From Powellomyces hirtus (taxonomy: Eukaryota; Chytridiomycota; Chytridiomycetes; Spizellomycetales; Powellomycetaceae), in the NCBI GenBank assembly GCA_025526995.1, contig JAHLKG010000025.1, forward strand, positions 248,001-312,000: 64,000 bases of DNA, written 5' to 3'. Of this stretch, positions 51,228 to 62,973 are shown piece by piece; within the stretch, counting starts at the first letter, position 1; every line of letters begins with the position of its first letter. The notes beneath the pieces were generated by a model. It saw only the letters and a list, made by a program, of their open reading frames with translations. It did no database searches and was not told the DNA's origin. Position numbers and translations under genes: made by a program.

Positions 51228-52421
51228 GTGTTAAATAGTTTGAATGGCACCAAACCCGATGGCTGTGCTTTGTCATCACCATCTTGACATCTTCTCAACT
51301 CATACTTGCACTGGTGATGGATTGGAACGCACCGTACGCTGCCGGCATGGGTGCTTTTACGAAGATCGCTGACGAATTCTTTCAATCATGTTCCACCCGC
51401 CTTGCTGGCCTTACCGTCATACCTGTGCCGGAATCGTCTTCATCAGTCCTCTTCCTGTACCTCATCATGATGTACATTGGTGTATATCCAGTTGTCGTCA
51501 ATATTCGTGAGACCAATGTCGCTCGCAAACGCGTTAACGAGCTTGGATTACGACGATTTCCCACTTCCGATTTTTCCGATCTCCCTATGCAAAGATTTCA
51601 AACGGGAGATTCTTTGGCCTTGAGCAGGTTCAGGACGATGGACTCCACTATGACCGAAATGAGGCACAAGGTGCCCTCTGGAAGTTACATCATGGCTCAG
51701 TCGAAAGAGCTGTTTTGGGAACAAATTGCGTGGCCGATCGTTGGACTATTGCTGGTCCTCATTGTACAAGATGTAGATGGTGCCGGAAAGGAAGAAGGAT
51801 ATGCTATCTTTGATTATCTATTGTAAGTCCACCGTTTCTCTGTTTACTGACAAATATGAGTTCTTCTCTGATCGTTTTCAACTGCTTGGGTATCCGTATG
51901 TCTTTGTCAGTGAGGTGATATCAGCGTACGGCACTGTCGGTCTGACGTTGGGGGTGACTTCCCGCTTGCATGTAATCTCCAAACTCGTGATCATGTGCTT
52001 GATGCTAATTGGTCGACATCGGGGAATGCCCGAGGCATTTGATGTCACGGTCCGGATACCCAGCAAGCATACAGGAGTCGAAGCGAAACGCGTTATCGAC
52101 CTCCAGACCGGGAATGCCGTAGATGGGGCGCAGTGGGTGGACGACGTCACGAGTCCCGCTGAGGAGACACTGGGACAGCCTGACCTGGTCGGTTCTGGTG
52201 CTATAGCGGGCAGCGGATTTGGCCCGGCAACATATTCGGCAGATGAGGGTGTAGGCCCATTGCCTGTCATCGACCGTACAGTGCGACATTTGCCCCGGGT
52301 GCGAAAAGATTCACAAAAATCCATGGGAGGCGTTGCATTACGGCGATTTTACACGGGCACTAACCAGGGAGGGTCTGGGAATTTTTTCAACCTGGGACTG
52401 CCGAGGACTCGGACACAATAA
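49742..52421 (+). CDS. TRK1: TRK-family potassium transporter (790 residues)
   Basis: Plasma-membrane high-affinity K+ uptake protein of the fungal TRK/HKT type. Exons 49742-50098, 50191-51111, 51239-51822 and 51911-52421; all introns are GT-AG and in frame. The four pore loops are visible: LFLSVSGMTVTGLSP, SVSAFNNAGFTLLDDS, CSTRLAGLTVIPV and VISAYGTVGLTLGV. Membrane pairs surround them (YFVGSSLLFSLVLWL; IVLLLFLAVQLMVAIIV; LFLYLIMMYIGVYPVVV). The long hydrophilic loop in exon 2 lies between the first and second pore units, as in yeast Trk1, though shorter here. The C-terminus is hydrophilic. The start ATG is close to the first membrane segment, so a short upstream exon cannot be excluded. Intron 2 holds 40 T in a row. 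Confidence 0.9.
51187..51226. repeat. Poly(T) run of 40 bases within an intron
   Basis: Uninterrupted T run in intron 2 (51112-51238) of the potassium transporter gene, 12 bases before the acceptor. The exact length may vary or be a sequencing artefact. Confidence 0.9.
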
Positions 52422-54280
52422 GAACTTATTGCAACATACCTATCTTCGACAGATGTACGTTTTGACTGAAGGCGAAACATTCATTCTCTCACGGTCTGGA
52501 GGCGGGGACCAGATTGAATTGGGACCAGGCCGCTGTCCTCCATGCTGACGGGTGAAGGGTTGCAGGGAGCCCCTTCATCAACCAAGCGAAAGACACGCAA
52601 GCGATGCCTCGGAGGAGTGAAACTCCCACGTTTATCGATATTTTCTCTAACTGGGCAAAGGGAAGGAGTCGAGGGCTTGAGCGTTAAATATCTCCTCAAA
52701 ACTCATGCTCTCCGCATCCGCTCAAAGGTAGCGGCCCTCTGCGCAAGGCACAGCATCATGCCTCGCCAACAGCGAGATGATAATGGTCATTGGGGGCTGA
52801 ACCTAATCAAGCTGGAACCAGATCCCTGCACCCCGTCGATGAGGGTTTAACGATGCAGAAAAGCGAACGGCCGAGCGATACCGCAGGGCACCCCGACGGT
52901 CCCACCGATGCGGTGCGGCAAGGAGATGCAGGGAGGACCACCGCAACTAATTTAATTTTCTCAATCCCGAAGGGACTGGTGCCATGCTGAGTGGAAGTCT
53001 GACTTGATATGTGAATCTTTCATGGCAACTGCATCGCACAGCTCCTTTCCACTTTCCGGCATAGTGAGCTTCACCGCAGGTGTACCCAGCCCTCACTCGA
53101 TCCGGTCTGGCTTTGCAAAATCGATGTAATTTACGTTTGCGGCAATCATGTCCTGTACTCAATTCCACGATATCACAAGTGCGTGCGCAATAAAGAATGT
53201 TCAAATACGCCAGAGAATTTAGATGGAAAAATGGATGACAACACCTACATGCTGCCCTGAGCCGCCGGTCTAATGGCTGGAATATCGGTGATTGCGGAGC
53301 TTACTGCTGTTGATGGTCGGCTGTCGAAGGGGTTGTCCATGCTGCGACTGCTGCTGGACATGGGTCCACACCCAGCGATCCGGGTGGAGCTCCCATGCGC
53401 CCCCTTTGTCAGCAGTAGCTCGGCCGGATGCAGGAATGCTCATTCCGAAAAGGAAGCGTAAGAGTGTCAACGATGTGACAAGGTCATGTAGCTTTTCTGA
53501 TGTCTCCCTCTGCTTCCGAGGCCTGCGTGGCCCCGAGTGAGCACAAGAAACGGAGTCCCCAATTTCTCAAGGACAAAGCAAGCGTGAGGGCAAGGAAGCG
53601 GGCGAACATCATCCGCTACATAACATGATGGCAATAACCATGTCTTAACGTCTATCCATGCTCATGCAGTAACATCGATACTATCTACCGTAGGCCCATC
53701 ATACGGTACCATGGCGCTTTGCGTTACCGGGTTGACGGATACGGTGAACCGGCTGGCTGGATCCACCAACGTGTGGCATGGCATGGCAGTGTTGAGCCAA
53801 TGAGTGAAAAGAAAAAAAAAGGAGAAGAGAGAAAAGAGTGGTTGGCAGACTCGACGTGGGTGTGTACGTCGGTGTTTGGGAGTTTCTTCCCGCTTGCTTG
53901 CTTCGTCGATCAAAAAGGAGGAGAACAGGGAAGGTCATGCATCTGGGCTGGCGCTACACATACACACACCACGCACACATACGCATCCTACTGATGGCAG
54001 TGATTGCGCACTTATAACAACAAAACCAAAACAAAACATGACAAGAACAACAACCTTGCGCAACGGCTCTTGTTGACGCGACGCGTACAGGACAGTTAAT
54101 CGTGGCCAGCGAGTTTGCTAGGACGTGCGCCAATGCATGCATGCCGGCATGTTTCGCGCGCGGACGGTATGCATAGCAGCGACTTTTGAGCATAAAGGCG
54201 ACAGGGCGCAACTCACGCGCTCACGCAAGTCAGCTCCGCCGCCACTGTGAGAGTGATACGTCCTTCTCCGCTTCTCTCCG
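52422..54280. other. Intergenic region between transporter and ceramidase genes
   Basis: 1.86 kb with only short overlapping frames, none recognisable. A purine-rich run (53808-53840) and a CA-rich run (53957-53986) lie in the second half, probably towards the ceramidase promoter. Confidence 0.5.
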
Positions 54281-57053
54281 ATGTTCAAACTCGGCGGATC
54301 CAGCTTGTGGATCCTGGCGAATGTCCTCACCGCACTGCTTTTGGTCTTTGCTGAAGGTGGCCGCTCATTCCCTACCAAACGCCAAGATGCTGGTCTCTTG
54401 GTAAGACAGGATACAGCATGGATGTAGTCAGCTACGCGCAATCTAAACGTTCCTTGTTGTAGGCCGGTGTCGGGATGGCGGACATCACCCCTCCGATTGG
54501 GGAGATTGTCATGATGGGTATGTGAGCCGTTCTAGAGCACTGACCTCAACATGGTTTAATGTAATCTCGGATCTCGCGCAGGTTATGCCAGCTTGGACCA
54601 GCGGGCAAATGGCGTGCACCTCCGTATCAGAGCTCGAGGTCTGGTCCACATTGCTTTTCCCACCATGAGACAAATGTACTAAGTCGACTCCTATTACCTT
54701 CCTTAGCATACATCTTTGCCAACCCGTCGCAACCCAATCGTCGGGTCGTCTTTGTCTCAACCGATACGGGGTCAGCTTCTCATCATGTTCGCCAGATGGC
54801 CGTCAATTACCTGAAGAGCAAACTGTCGACCGCGGACGCAGCCTTGTACAATGCGGATAATATTATGGTCTCCGCTACGCACACCCACGCTGGTCCCGGA
54901 GGGTACAACGACGACTTTTTGTACCAGGTTTCTACGCTCGGAACGGTTCCCCGAACACGCGAGGCAATTGCACAGGGTATTGCCCAAGCCATTCTCGAAG
55001 CTCATCGGAACGTCGCTCCGTCGACAGTCACCGTCACGAGTGGCAACCTCGACAATGCGTCCATCAACCGGTCCAAGAAATCCTACCTCGCCAACCCCGC
55101 AGCCGAACGTGCAAAGTACACCAGCGACATTGATCAGACGATGGTACAGTTGATGATCAAGGACGGCCAGGGCTTGAAAGGCATCGTCAACTGGTTTGCG
55201 GTCCATCCCGTGTCAATGAATATCAGCAATCCGCTGGTCTCCGGTGACAACAAGGGTTATGCGAGTTACATGTGGGAATTGCAGGAACGTCAGAGAGGCA
55301 ACAGTCGCTTCGTGGCTGCGTTCGCACAGTCGAATGGTGTAAGTTTTTCTCTTTATGAAGAGACCGGCCCGTGTTCCAAATCTCATCCGAGGTGTGTTTA
55401 GGGTGATATCTCTCCGAATCTTGAGGGTCCGCGGTGCCTTGACACCGGTGCCGTTTGCGATGGCGACAAAGATTCGTGCGGCGGCAACATTACAAAGTGC
55501 GTCGCACGCGGTCCCGGATACGCGCAAGGCGGTGACGTTCTCTCCACCGAAATCATCGGTAGCCGTCAGCTCGCGAAAGCGCAGGAACTTAGCTCTGGTT
55601 CGCAAACCACACTCGCCGGTGGTGTTGTAGACTACCGGCACGCCTGGGTGAAAATGTCCGACTTGCAGTTGGAAGGCGGTGGCCCACAGATGTGTAAACC
55701 CGCCATGGGATACTCTTTCTCGGCTGGGACCACTGATGCCCCCGGTCCTGGCATTTCATGGCAGGGAGATAATGACCCCAATGCCGGAAACAAGCCGCTC
55801 TTTGACTTTATCAGGAACATTTTGAAAAAGCCAAGTGCGCAATTGGTGCAGTGCCATGCTCCTAAACCTATCTTGCTCGCAACTGGTGAAATGGACGTAA
55901 GTTGCCCGCCCATTTCCCTCGATTCAATTGGTGAGGTTTGTTCAATCGTACTAAATCAGAGCATCCTCTTTCCTCGCAGACTCCAAACCCATGGCAACCC
56001 CACGCACTTCCAATTCAAATGTTCATCATTACCCGGAAGGTGGCCATTATTGGGTTCCCTGCCGAGATTACTGTCATGGCCGGAAGGAGGATGCGAGACG
56101 CCATCAAAGCTCAGCTTCTCGCAGACAACACGGTTGATGCTGATGCTCTGGTAGTCATTGCCGGATTATCCAACACATACAGCAGCTATGTGAGTGCAGT
56201 TGTCGTTGGCTCTCGCACTCCCTTGTGTGCGACACCTCACCCATTTTCCCGCCTTTGGTACAAACTAGGTCACGACATTCGAGGAATACCAAGTTCAGCG
56301 CTACGAAGCCGGCTCAACTGCCTACGGTCCCAACACTTTGGCGGGCCACATTCAGCTCTTCAAGACTCTCGCTCACTCGTTCAATACCACTTCCCCTCCA
56401 AACTCTACTCCGAACTTCCCGGTAACTACTCAGCCTGCTGCCAGCTCCGATTTGAATTTCTACACGCCCGTCGTGCTTGACACGACTCCTGGTGGCAAGT
56501 CCTTTGGTTCCGTGACTGCCCAGCCCGCCGCAACATACAAATCGGGCGACACCGTGACCGCACATTTTGTATGTGCTCACCCGCGGAATGGCGCTTCGAC
56601 GCCGCGGACATTGGGCAACGTTCAACTCCCGGGCGGCCGCTTGCCGGGTGGTGCAGCGTCCACATACATGACGGTGGAAAAGCAACTTGCAAACGGACAG
56701 TGGAGCGTGGTCCTGGATGATTCGGGTTGGGATACTACATACAAGTGGGCGAGGGTTGGCGTTGCCGAAAGTTCATGTACTTTGAAGTGGACCATTGGCA
56801 GGACTGTTCCTGTTGAACGTAAGTGACTCATACAAAGTACCCTTCTTTGACGCGCGAAGCCCTCACCGCCGTACCACTATTTGACGCATTCAGCCGGGAC
56901 GTACCGCCTTCGCTACTTTGGACAGTAAGTGTCAACCATGCAAAAGGCGGCAAACCACATCACTCGTTTGCTGACCAAACTTCCAGGAACAAAAGCGTCA
57001 TTGTGACTTTAGCTCACTCTGGTGCCACCAATGCCTTCGTAGTTTCACCATAG
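54281..57053 (+). CDS. Neutral ceramidase, secreted or membrane-bound (738 residues)
   Basis: Hydrolyses the amide bond of ceramide to sphingoid base and fatty acid; zinc enzyme of the neutral/alkaline ceramidase family. Nine exons: 54281-54400, 54463-54517, 54582-54638, 54707-55338, 55402-55896, 55980-56189, 56269-56818, 56894-56924 and 56987-57053. All introns are 60-80 bp, GT-AG and in frame. The N-terminus is a signal peptide (LWILANVLTALLLVFAEGG). The domain opens AGVGMADITPPIGEIVMMGY. Metal and active-site regions are SATHTHAGPGGYNDDFLYQV, VNWFAVHPVSMN and FAQSNGGDISPN, where the Ser aligns with the catalytic nucleophile of the family. The C-terminal Ig-like part has YKWARVGVAESSCTLKW and PGTYRLRYFG. 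Length and order are normal; no defect was seen. Exon 8 is only 31 bp. Confidence 0.92.
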
Positions 57054-57675
57054 ACAATTATACGTCCAGATGTTGACACAAGCCGTTGTCGGCAGTTTGT
57101 CTGGCACAGAAGGCTGGACGGTGATTCATAAGCCTTGATATCCTGGAATATTTACAAATATTACTGCTACTGACTTCAAGATAATAGGGAGTTTCAAACA
57201 TCCGATGAAACGCGATTTTTTCCCTCTAAACGAAAGGATTTTTCTTTGCTGACGAAATGACGAATTCCGGGTAGAGGGTATTTGAAGCTAGATCGGAGAG
57301 CTCTGATAGGCTCCCGCAAAATTGGGCATCTTTCAGTGTCTCAATTCAACTTTTGCAACCTGCAACTCCAGAGGTGCTTTTTGCTCCATTTCAACGTCGA
57401 AACGCGGTCTAGCAACCCTGTGCAACGTTTGCAACTCGCTGGTCTCGTCATTCTTTTCAACAAGCTTTCCAACGTTGAAACAAATCTGGCCGTTCAAACC
57501 TCAACCGCCATTCATTGTTTGTGCAACGGCATGCTAGCTCGCTCATTGGCTGGCCACAAGCGAACACAAGAGCGCAGCATTTTGTGTAATATTCAGGTTG
57601 TGGACGTTAAGGGCAAATATTCGACTTATGTTTGAAACTCCCTAATGATAATTTTGCAGAAGATGTCTTTTAAAC
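57054..57675. other. Intergenic stretch after the ceramidase gene
   Basis: 620 bp between two converging genes. One open frame of 117 codons (57282-57635) shows no motif. An inverted pair GGGAGTTTCAAACAT (57188) and GTTTGAAACTCCC (57631) brackets about 440 bp, perhaps a small non-autonomous element. Confidence 0.35.
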
Positions 57676-58674
57676 TTAGTATCCAGTTTCAAAAAAACTT
57701 GGTGCATTCCACTTCTTCAATTTTGTGTTTTCTTCCACGAGTGAATTGTTCTCAAAAATGCGTGCATCAAGCTCCGCCTGAAGATTGAGTACTTGATGGT
57801 AAAGCTCACGGATCACCCAATCAGAGTTCTCGGCATCAAATGCCATGACTTTGGCCGTGTCATCCTTGCCTCCAAAATCAACGTATTCAAAGTCGGATGG
57901 TGAGGCAAGGAATGATAGTGTTGATGCAGTTGAAGATGGTCCACCGTGATCAAATGCAAAATTTGAGCTAGAGGAAAAAAAAATGTTGGCAGGGTTGGGG
58001 GTGAACTGCGGGGCCGGCTCAAGAAGACTGTCCACTATGCTGTCAATGTCACTGTCGATTTATGACATGAGATCAAAGGCGTCTGGCAGTGACAGTTTTT
58101 TTTTCTTTTTTTGGACTCTAATCTCCCTTGTTCACCTCCGTTTCCCTCCAGTCACCGTTTGCTCAACTGAGGAGGTGATGGGTTCCGCAGACAACACAGA
58201 CGACATTGTTGGCTCAGTCACAGTAGGGGTGATCAAGCTTGAAGTAGCCGCAGAAGTCAAAGAAGTGCTTGAAGTGGATGGTTCCGTAGCAGTTGCTGTT
58301 TTTGAAGAGGGCAACAAAAAAGTTGCCCCATCTGTGTCGGTAGTCAGCAAGCTTGAGGTGGTGGTGCTCGGAGCTGTACCAATAGTAGTGTTGGTCGATC
58401 CCGTGACCTCCTCAACACTGAAAATCGACGTAGAGACCGAAGCAGTGACTGTTCCATTGGGTGTGAGAGACAATAGCAATGAGCTTAAGATGGCTGCCTT
58501 GGATGACACGGCTGAGAAGAGTGAAGAAATTGACGTTGATCTCAACCCTGCCCAGTCCTTTGTACTTGTGGTTGTTACCTCTGTAGCAGAAATAGTCGGC
58601 TCAGCAGGCAAAGTAGTGGGTTCAACGGACGACGTGGTTGACTCTGCTGCACTGTTTCTGTTGCTACTTTTCAT
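57676..58674 (-). CDS. Ser/Thr-rich hypothetical protein with leucine-zipper-like end
   Basis: Minus-strand exons 58674-58136 and 58051-57676. The 84-bp intron (GTGAAC to CGACAG) removes two stops, and the join keeps frame for 304 residues. Exon 1 is almost only Ser, Thr, Ala, Glu and Val (TTSSVEPTTLPAEPTISATE), low in complexity. Exon 2 is different: DSIVDSLLEPAPQF, an acidic part (PSDFEYVDFGGKDDTAKV) and a helix with regular leucines (YHQVLNLQAELDARIFENN). That is like the end of a bZIP factor, but I see no basic region apart from a Lys-rich stretch inside the assumed intron. If the intron is not removed, the gene is broken. Function unknown. Confidence 0.5.
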
Positions 58675-58699
58675 TTTGTTGGTAGTAGTGGGGGTGGGA

Positions 58700-59437
58700 T
58701 GACAAAAGGGATTGGCAGATTTTTGTAAGGTATGAGTTGATTTGTGAGATAGGAATTTGTTAAGTTGGTATATAAATCAGCAGAGGAAACGTCTAGACAC
58801 GAGTTTATATAGCACTCTGATATTTTAAAATTAGAAATAATTTATTTTAAAACAAAAATGAAAATATGAAGATAAGTTCGACTTCTAAGTTACAGCATTT
58901 GTCAACATAAAACAAGTGGGGCAATTGACACAAATTTTTTATACACTTGTCTGGAAATTAACAATTATGAATGAAAATAACATTCAATGTCCATAATAGA
59001 ATTTTCAATTAATAACAAAAATAAAAACAGAATTGAGCAGTTTCAACATTCTTTATTATGAATTAAAATGACATTCAATGTCCATAATAGAATTTTCAAT
59101 TAATAATAAAAATAAAAACAGAATTGAGCAGTTTCAACATTCTTTTTATTTGCAGTTATTAATTTGTGATTTGTCAAATTATAAGCACTTTTGTCTTTTT
59201 TTTTCTAATAATAAGTTTTTTCTAATTTTTTCTGTTATGTTATTTGAAATTCATATTTTGTGTGAGACATATGTTGTATAATGCCACAACTTGCAAGTTT
59301 TTCACTTATGACAGAATCCCAACTTGGATTCGTTTGTGCAAATGAATTGAGCAAATCCATTCATTTACATAGTTCACCCATTCACCATTTTAAAGAAAAA
59401 AGATTAAAAAACAGTTTACGCAAATAAATTAATTTAA
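58700..59437. other. AT-rich non-coding stretch
   Basis: Much richer in A and T than its surroundings, with no coding frame of note. It includes the 91-bp tandem duplication listed separately. The composition shift suggests an old element or a decayed region. Confidence 0.5.
58966..59147. repeat. 91-bp tandem duplication in AT-rich DNA
   Basis: CATTCAATGTCCATAATAG occurs at 58981 and again at 59072, and the whole 91-bp unit is repeated with only a few differences. No ORF. Confidence 0.85.
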
Positions 59438-60118
59438 AGTGACCAGCTGCTCAGCTCTTCTAAAGAGAAATTGTTCGTTCCACTACCAAACTTGCTTGAT
59501 ACCTTTGATATGACATCTTTGGTATAGCTGAACGTCTTCTTAGAGCCAGGAGCACGATCAATCACTTTGCCCTTCTTTCATGATTGCGTGCTAGCGAAAA
59601 TCAGGTCAGACGCAAAACTTTGCATGTTATCACCATGCCGATGACTTTGCTGAGACCCAGCCAAATCCTAATGATACATTGAAAAGGAAGACAGAGAGAG
59701 GCAACGTGAATCAGGGAAAAACCTTCCAATGCTGAAACTAAAGCCAAAAACAACCCACCACTCGCTGACTGCAATGATATGGCCAGCAGTTAATGCTCGG
59801 GCACTTTTGGACATGATGCCCCAGCTGGCGACATGTATAACATCTAACCACTTTTGATTGTCCACCTAAACAGAGGAGGGTGGTAAAAATCCAATCATTA
59901 AAACCCGACAGACCAGGTCTAACAACAGTCCGTAACTCAGCTTTCTTGAGAGCATACATATCCATTTCAGATTCAAATAATGGATTTGTGCTGTCTAAGG
60001 ATTCGGAGATAACTTCAAGAATGCAGCAATGGGTTGAAACTAAGCGGATTGGAGACAGACAAACTGGAAAGACAAAAACCACTGTCAATATATCTAAAAG
60101 ACGTATGAGTCTATTCAA
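59438..60118 (-). pseudogene. Zinc-knuckle protein remnant, spliced
   Basis: The minus strand carries a CX2CX4HX4C knuckle (CYTCRQLGHHVQKC near 59810-59851). After an intron (GTGGTG to CATTAG, about 59669-59768) the same phase continues DLAGSQQSHRHGDNMQSFA, passes a TGA near 59581, and ends KVIDRAPGSKKTFSYTKD...LEELSSW before a stop at 59438. An alternative frame over the knuckle also looks protein-like, so the call is uncertain. It may be a Gag-like or KDZ-type element remnant. Confidence 0.3.
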
Positions 60119-60519
60119 CTCTCAATGCAATGCAAGCCAAGACATTCGGGTGTCACATCACTGAACCCCTATTGACCTTGTGAAATCAGATCTCAGTTGT
60201 GGAGAATGGAAAGAGTCTATTCAACTCAGTCATGATGCGTCAGCTTGCGTGCCATGTGGACTCTGTGGACTCACAAAACTCATTGTGCATCAGCTTACGT
60301 GTTATCTGTCATTCCCTATATCAAAAACAAGGTTTTGATAATAGGCCTGTGATAAAAGTCTATGTCAAAAGACTTTGCACAAGTCTAAGTATGTACATTT
60401 CTTATGACAGGCAAGCTTTTGTTTTCTATGCTCAAGCTTTCGCCTTCTTTTCTGCTCAGATATATCCAAAGCTTTTGCACATTGCATATTCCACAATAGA
60501 GCAAGCCCGTGAATCCTAT

Positions 60520-60794
60520 TGTAATAATACTAGGTCCGTTGCCAGAGTCTAGTCTTCTATTCGGGAATTCCCTATGTCTAATTCTACTGTAAGATCTCTA
60601 AGTCTTGAATACGCCCTCGTCGGAGTATTCCTACTTTTCTTCTGGACCGCGGGGCGGTCCCGGTCACGTGATGGCCATCCATGGCCATCCCTAATGTCTA
60701 GTACCCTTCGGGATGCTGACGCTAGCATCCATCTTGCACGGGGCCCTTCCCAGCGCGTATCTAGGCTTAGGCTGGCGAGCCACGCCCCATTACA
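60520..60794 (-). repeat. Gypsy-1 3' LTR, second copy
   Basis: TGTAAT...ATTACA borders, 275 bp, few differences from 22670-22944. Confidence 0.95.
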
Positions 60795-61209
60795 CCCCCC
60801 TTAGATTCGCGACTATCTCTCAGGCTTGAATCTCTTCAGCAAGGCGAAGCTTGCCTAAGCCGAACGGCTGCGGTTGAACGGATGCTGACGTGGTTGTGGG
60901 AAGATGAGGCTGGGGAGGCGGCCCTGGTGCAGGTCGCATCGCGGTAGTCTCCGGCAGGTAGTCTCCGCCCTTCGTAGGGCGTGAATTCGTCGAAAAGTCT
61001 ATTTTCTTGTCGCAGGAGCCCTAAATGACTCACGACTAGTTTTCTCCATGCAAAATCTGATAAGTAACATCTGCTGCGCTTTGTAGGGAATGAAGAACTG
61101 ACACCTGAATTGCCGAGCGTTCCCAGCCAGGACGAGCATTCAAAAGGCACTGCCCGCTAAGTTCCCCCTCGCTTCTTTCTTTCTTCTGTAACTAACAACA
61201 GAAACAACA

Positions 61210-62594
61210 ATGGATGTCGACCGCAACAACTCCCTGTCCCCCGACACCACCACCACCACCACCACGGCTAAACGCCGTAGCAACCAACAGCTGCAGAAGG
61301 CAGCCGCTAAGAAGGTCCAGCTCGCCGGGGTGAGTGAAGTCTTGACTGTTCCCGTCGGTCGCGGTAATCCCCTTACACCGTCTCACAGGAGCCGACCGTC
61401 CACTACAATTCGACCCCGGAGGTTGTGGTCGCAACCAGCACCTGCTGGAAATGCGGCCTGCACAAGGGTGGCAAGATGTTCCTCGGGGAATGCCACCACA
61501 TGATTTGTCGGCCATGTATCGTGGCCTTGGCCGACGCCACAGTACGTTCCCGCTGGTTATGAGGCTTCCCGGTGTCGTTTGGTACTCATTTTCTCTCTCT
61601 CTTCTTCCCTTCTGGAGGACACTGGCCCTCTGGGCCAGTTTGTGTGTGGTGTCGACCGGTGCAGAAGAACGCTGCACTTCGGTGCAATCCCGGTCTGTTG
61701 CGTCCATGACGCCTGCCCCTCCACCGTGGCGGCCCTCCGTTGGCTCCCCTGCGCCCATGTCAACTGCATGGCGCACATTTGCGTGTAAGTCATCTCTTCT
61801 CGTCGATTGTACGCTTACCTTACCGGCTGATCCATTTCTCCCATAGCGAAATGAACATTGCGAATTTCACTCCGCTCCGAATGCCTCTCCTCATTCACCC
61901 GTATCAACTAGTTGGTCCCCCCCCCCTTTTTCCCTTTTTCTTGTACATAATTTCGTCCTGTTGCTCCCTTGGGGCCTGGCCCTTGGGCCGTAATCAAATT
62001 CAGTACCACAATCTCATCGCTGTACTTGCCTTCTCATCGCTGTGCTCCCTTGAGCCTTATAGCATTTTGTATGCGTCCGCTGTGTCCAATGTCACTCGGC
62101 TTTCTCCCGGCTATGGTGCTCATGGTAGATGCCCTGCATCACACTTCCCCGTTGGGAAGACCGCCCAGCGGTTCCCCGGCCATCGTCCAACGATGCCGGT
62201 ATCTCACCTAGTGAGGTCTACTGGCTCGCAGTCTTCGGCTCATTGCCCAGCGATCCCGGCATCTTGCCCAGCGAGGTATGTCACCCAGCGACCTTCGGCC
62301 CATCGTCAAACGATGCCGGCATCTCACCTCGTGAGGTCTACTGCCTCGCAGTCTTCGGCTCATCGCCCAGCGATCCCGGCATCTTGCCCAGCGAGGTATG
62401 TTGCCCAGCGACCTTCGGCCCATCGTCAAACGATGCCGGTATCTTGGCCGAAGCCCTTCTCTTCCCCTTCGCGTGGGTATGTACTACGGCCATGGTCCCC
62501 GCGGGTCTCGAGGTACGCTGCCATGCAAATCTGGTGCCGGTCACCTTGCATCGGCAGCCGGTCGATACCCAGCATCACCCTTCTCACCCAGTGA
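61210..62594 (+). CDS. Antisense Cys/His-rich gene, second copy, stop codon lost
   Basis: Exons 61210-61329, 61389-61541 and 61618-61784 have the same lengths as in the first copy. Exon 4 starts at 61847. The donors are GTGAGT, GTACGT and GTAAGT; the acceptor of intron 2 is now GGAG in place of GTAG. All Cys and His of the first copy are kept (CWKC, ECHHMICRPC, CCVHDAC, CAHVNCMAHIC). There are about fourteen amino-acid changes. After NIANFTPL the TGA has become CGA and about 35 bp are missing, so the frame runs on through the spacer and hairpin array to 62594, adding roughly 250 residues that are probably not functional. It may be a slightly damaged copy. Confidence 0.7.
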
Positions 62595-62920
62595 GGTATG
62601 CCACCCAGCGGCCTTTGGCCCATCGTCAAACAATGCCGGTATCTTGACTGAAGCCCTTCTCTTCCCCTTCCCGTAGGTATGTACCACGGCCATGGTCCCC
62701 GCGGGTCTCGAGGTACGCCGCCATGCAAATCTGGTGCCAGTCACCTTGCATCGGCAAGCCGTCGGCTCATCCCCCAGCGATCCCGGCATCTCACACAGTG
62801 AGGTATGCTGCCCAGCAGCCTTCGGCCATCGTCCAACGATGCCGGCATCTCGCCCAGCAAGGTATGCTGCCCAGCAGCCTTTGGCCATTGTCCAACGATG
62901 CCGAGATCTCGCGCTATAAG
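62181..62920. repeat. Array of triloop hairpins, copy 2
   Basis: Same arrangement as 24361-25080, including the 200-bp internal duplication (near 62411 and 62611). Many stems are kept (CATCGT-CCA-ACGATG, GCTGC-CCA-GCAGC, CTCAC-CCA-GTGAG). Some have single transitions leaving T-G wobbles (GTTGC-CCA-GCGAC) or mismatches (GCCAC-CCA-GCGGC). Confidence 0.82.
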
Positions 62921-62973
62921 GTCCTCTACCTCAAGTAGCATATCTCTTGTTAATTTACGGTACAGCTCGCTAT

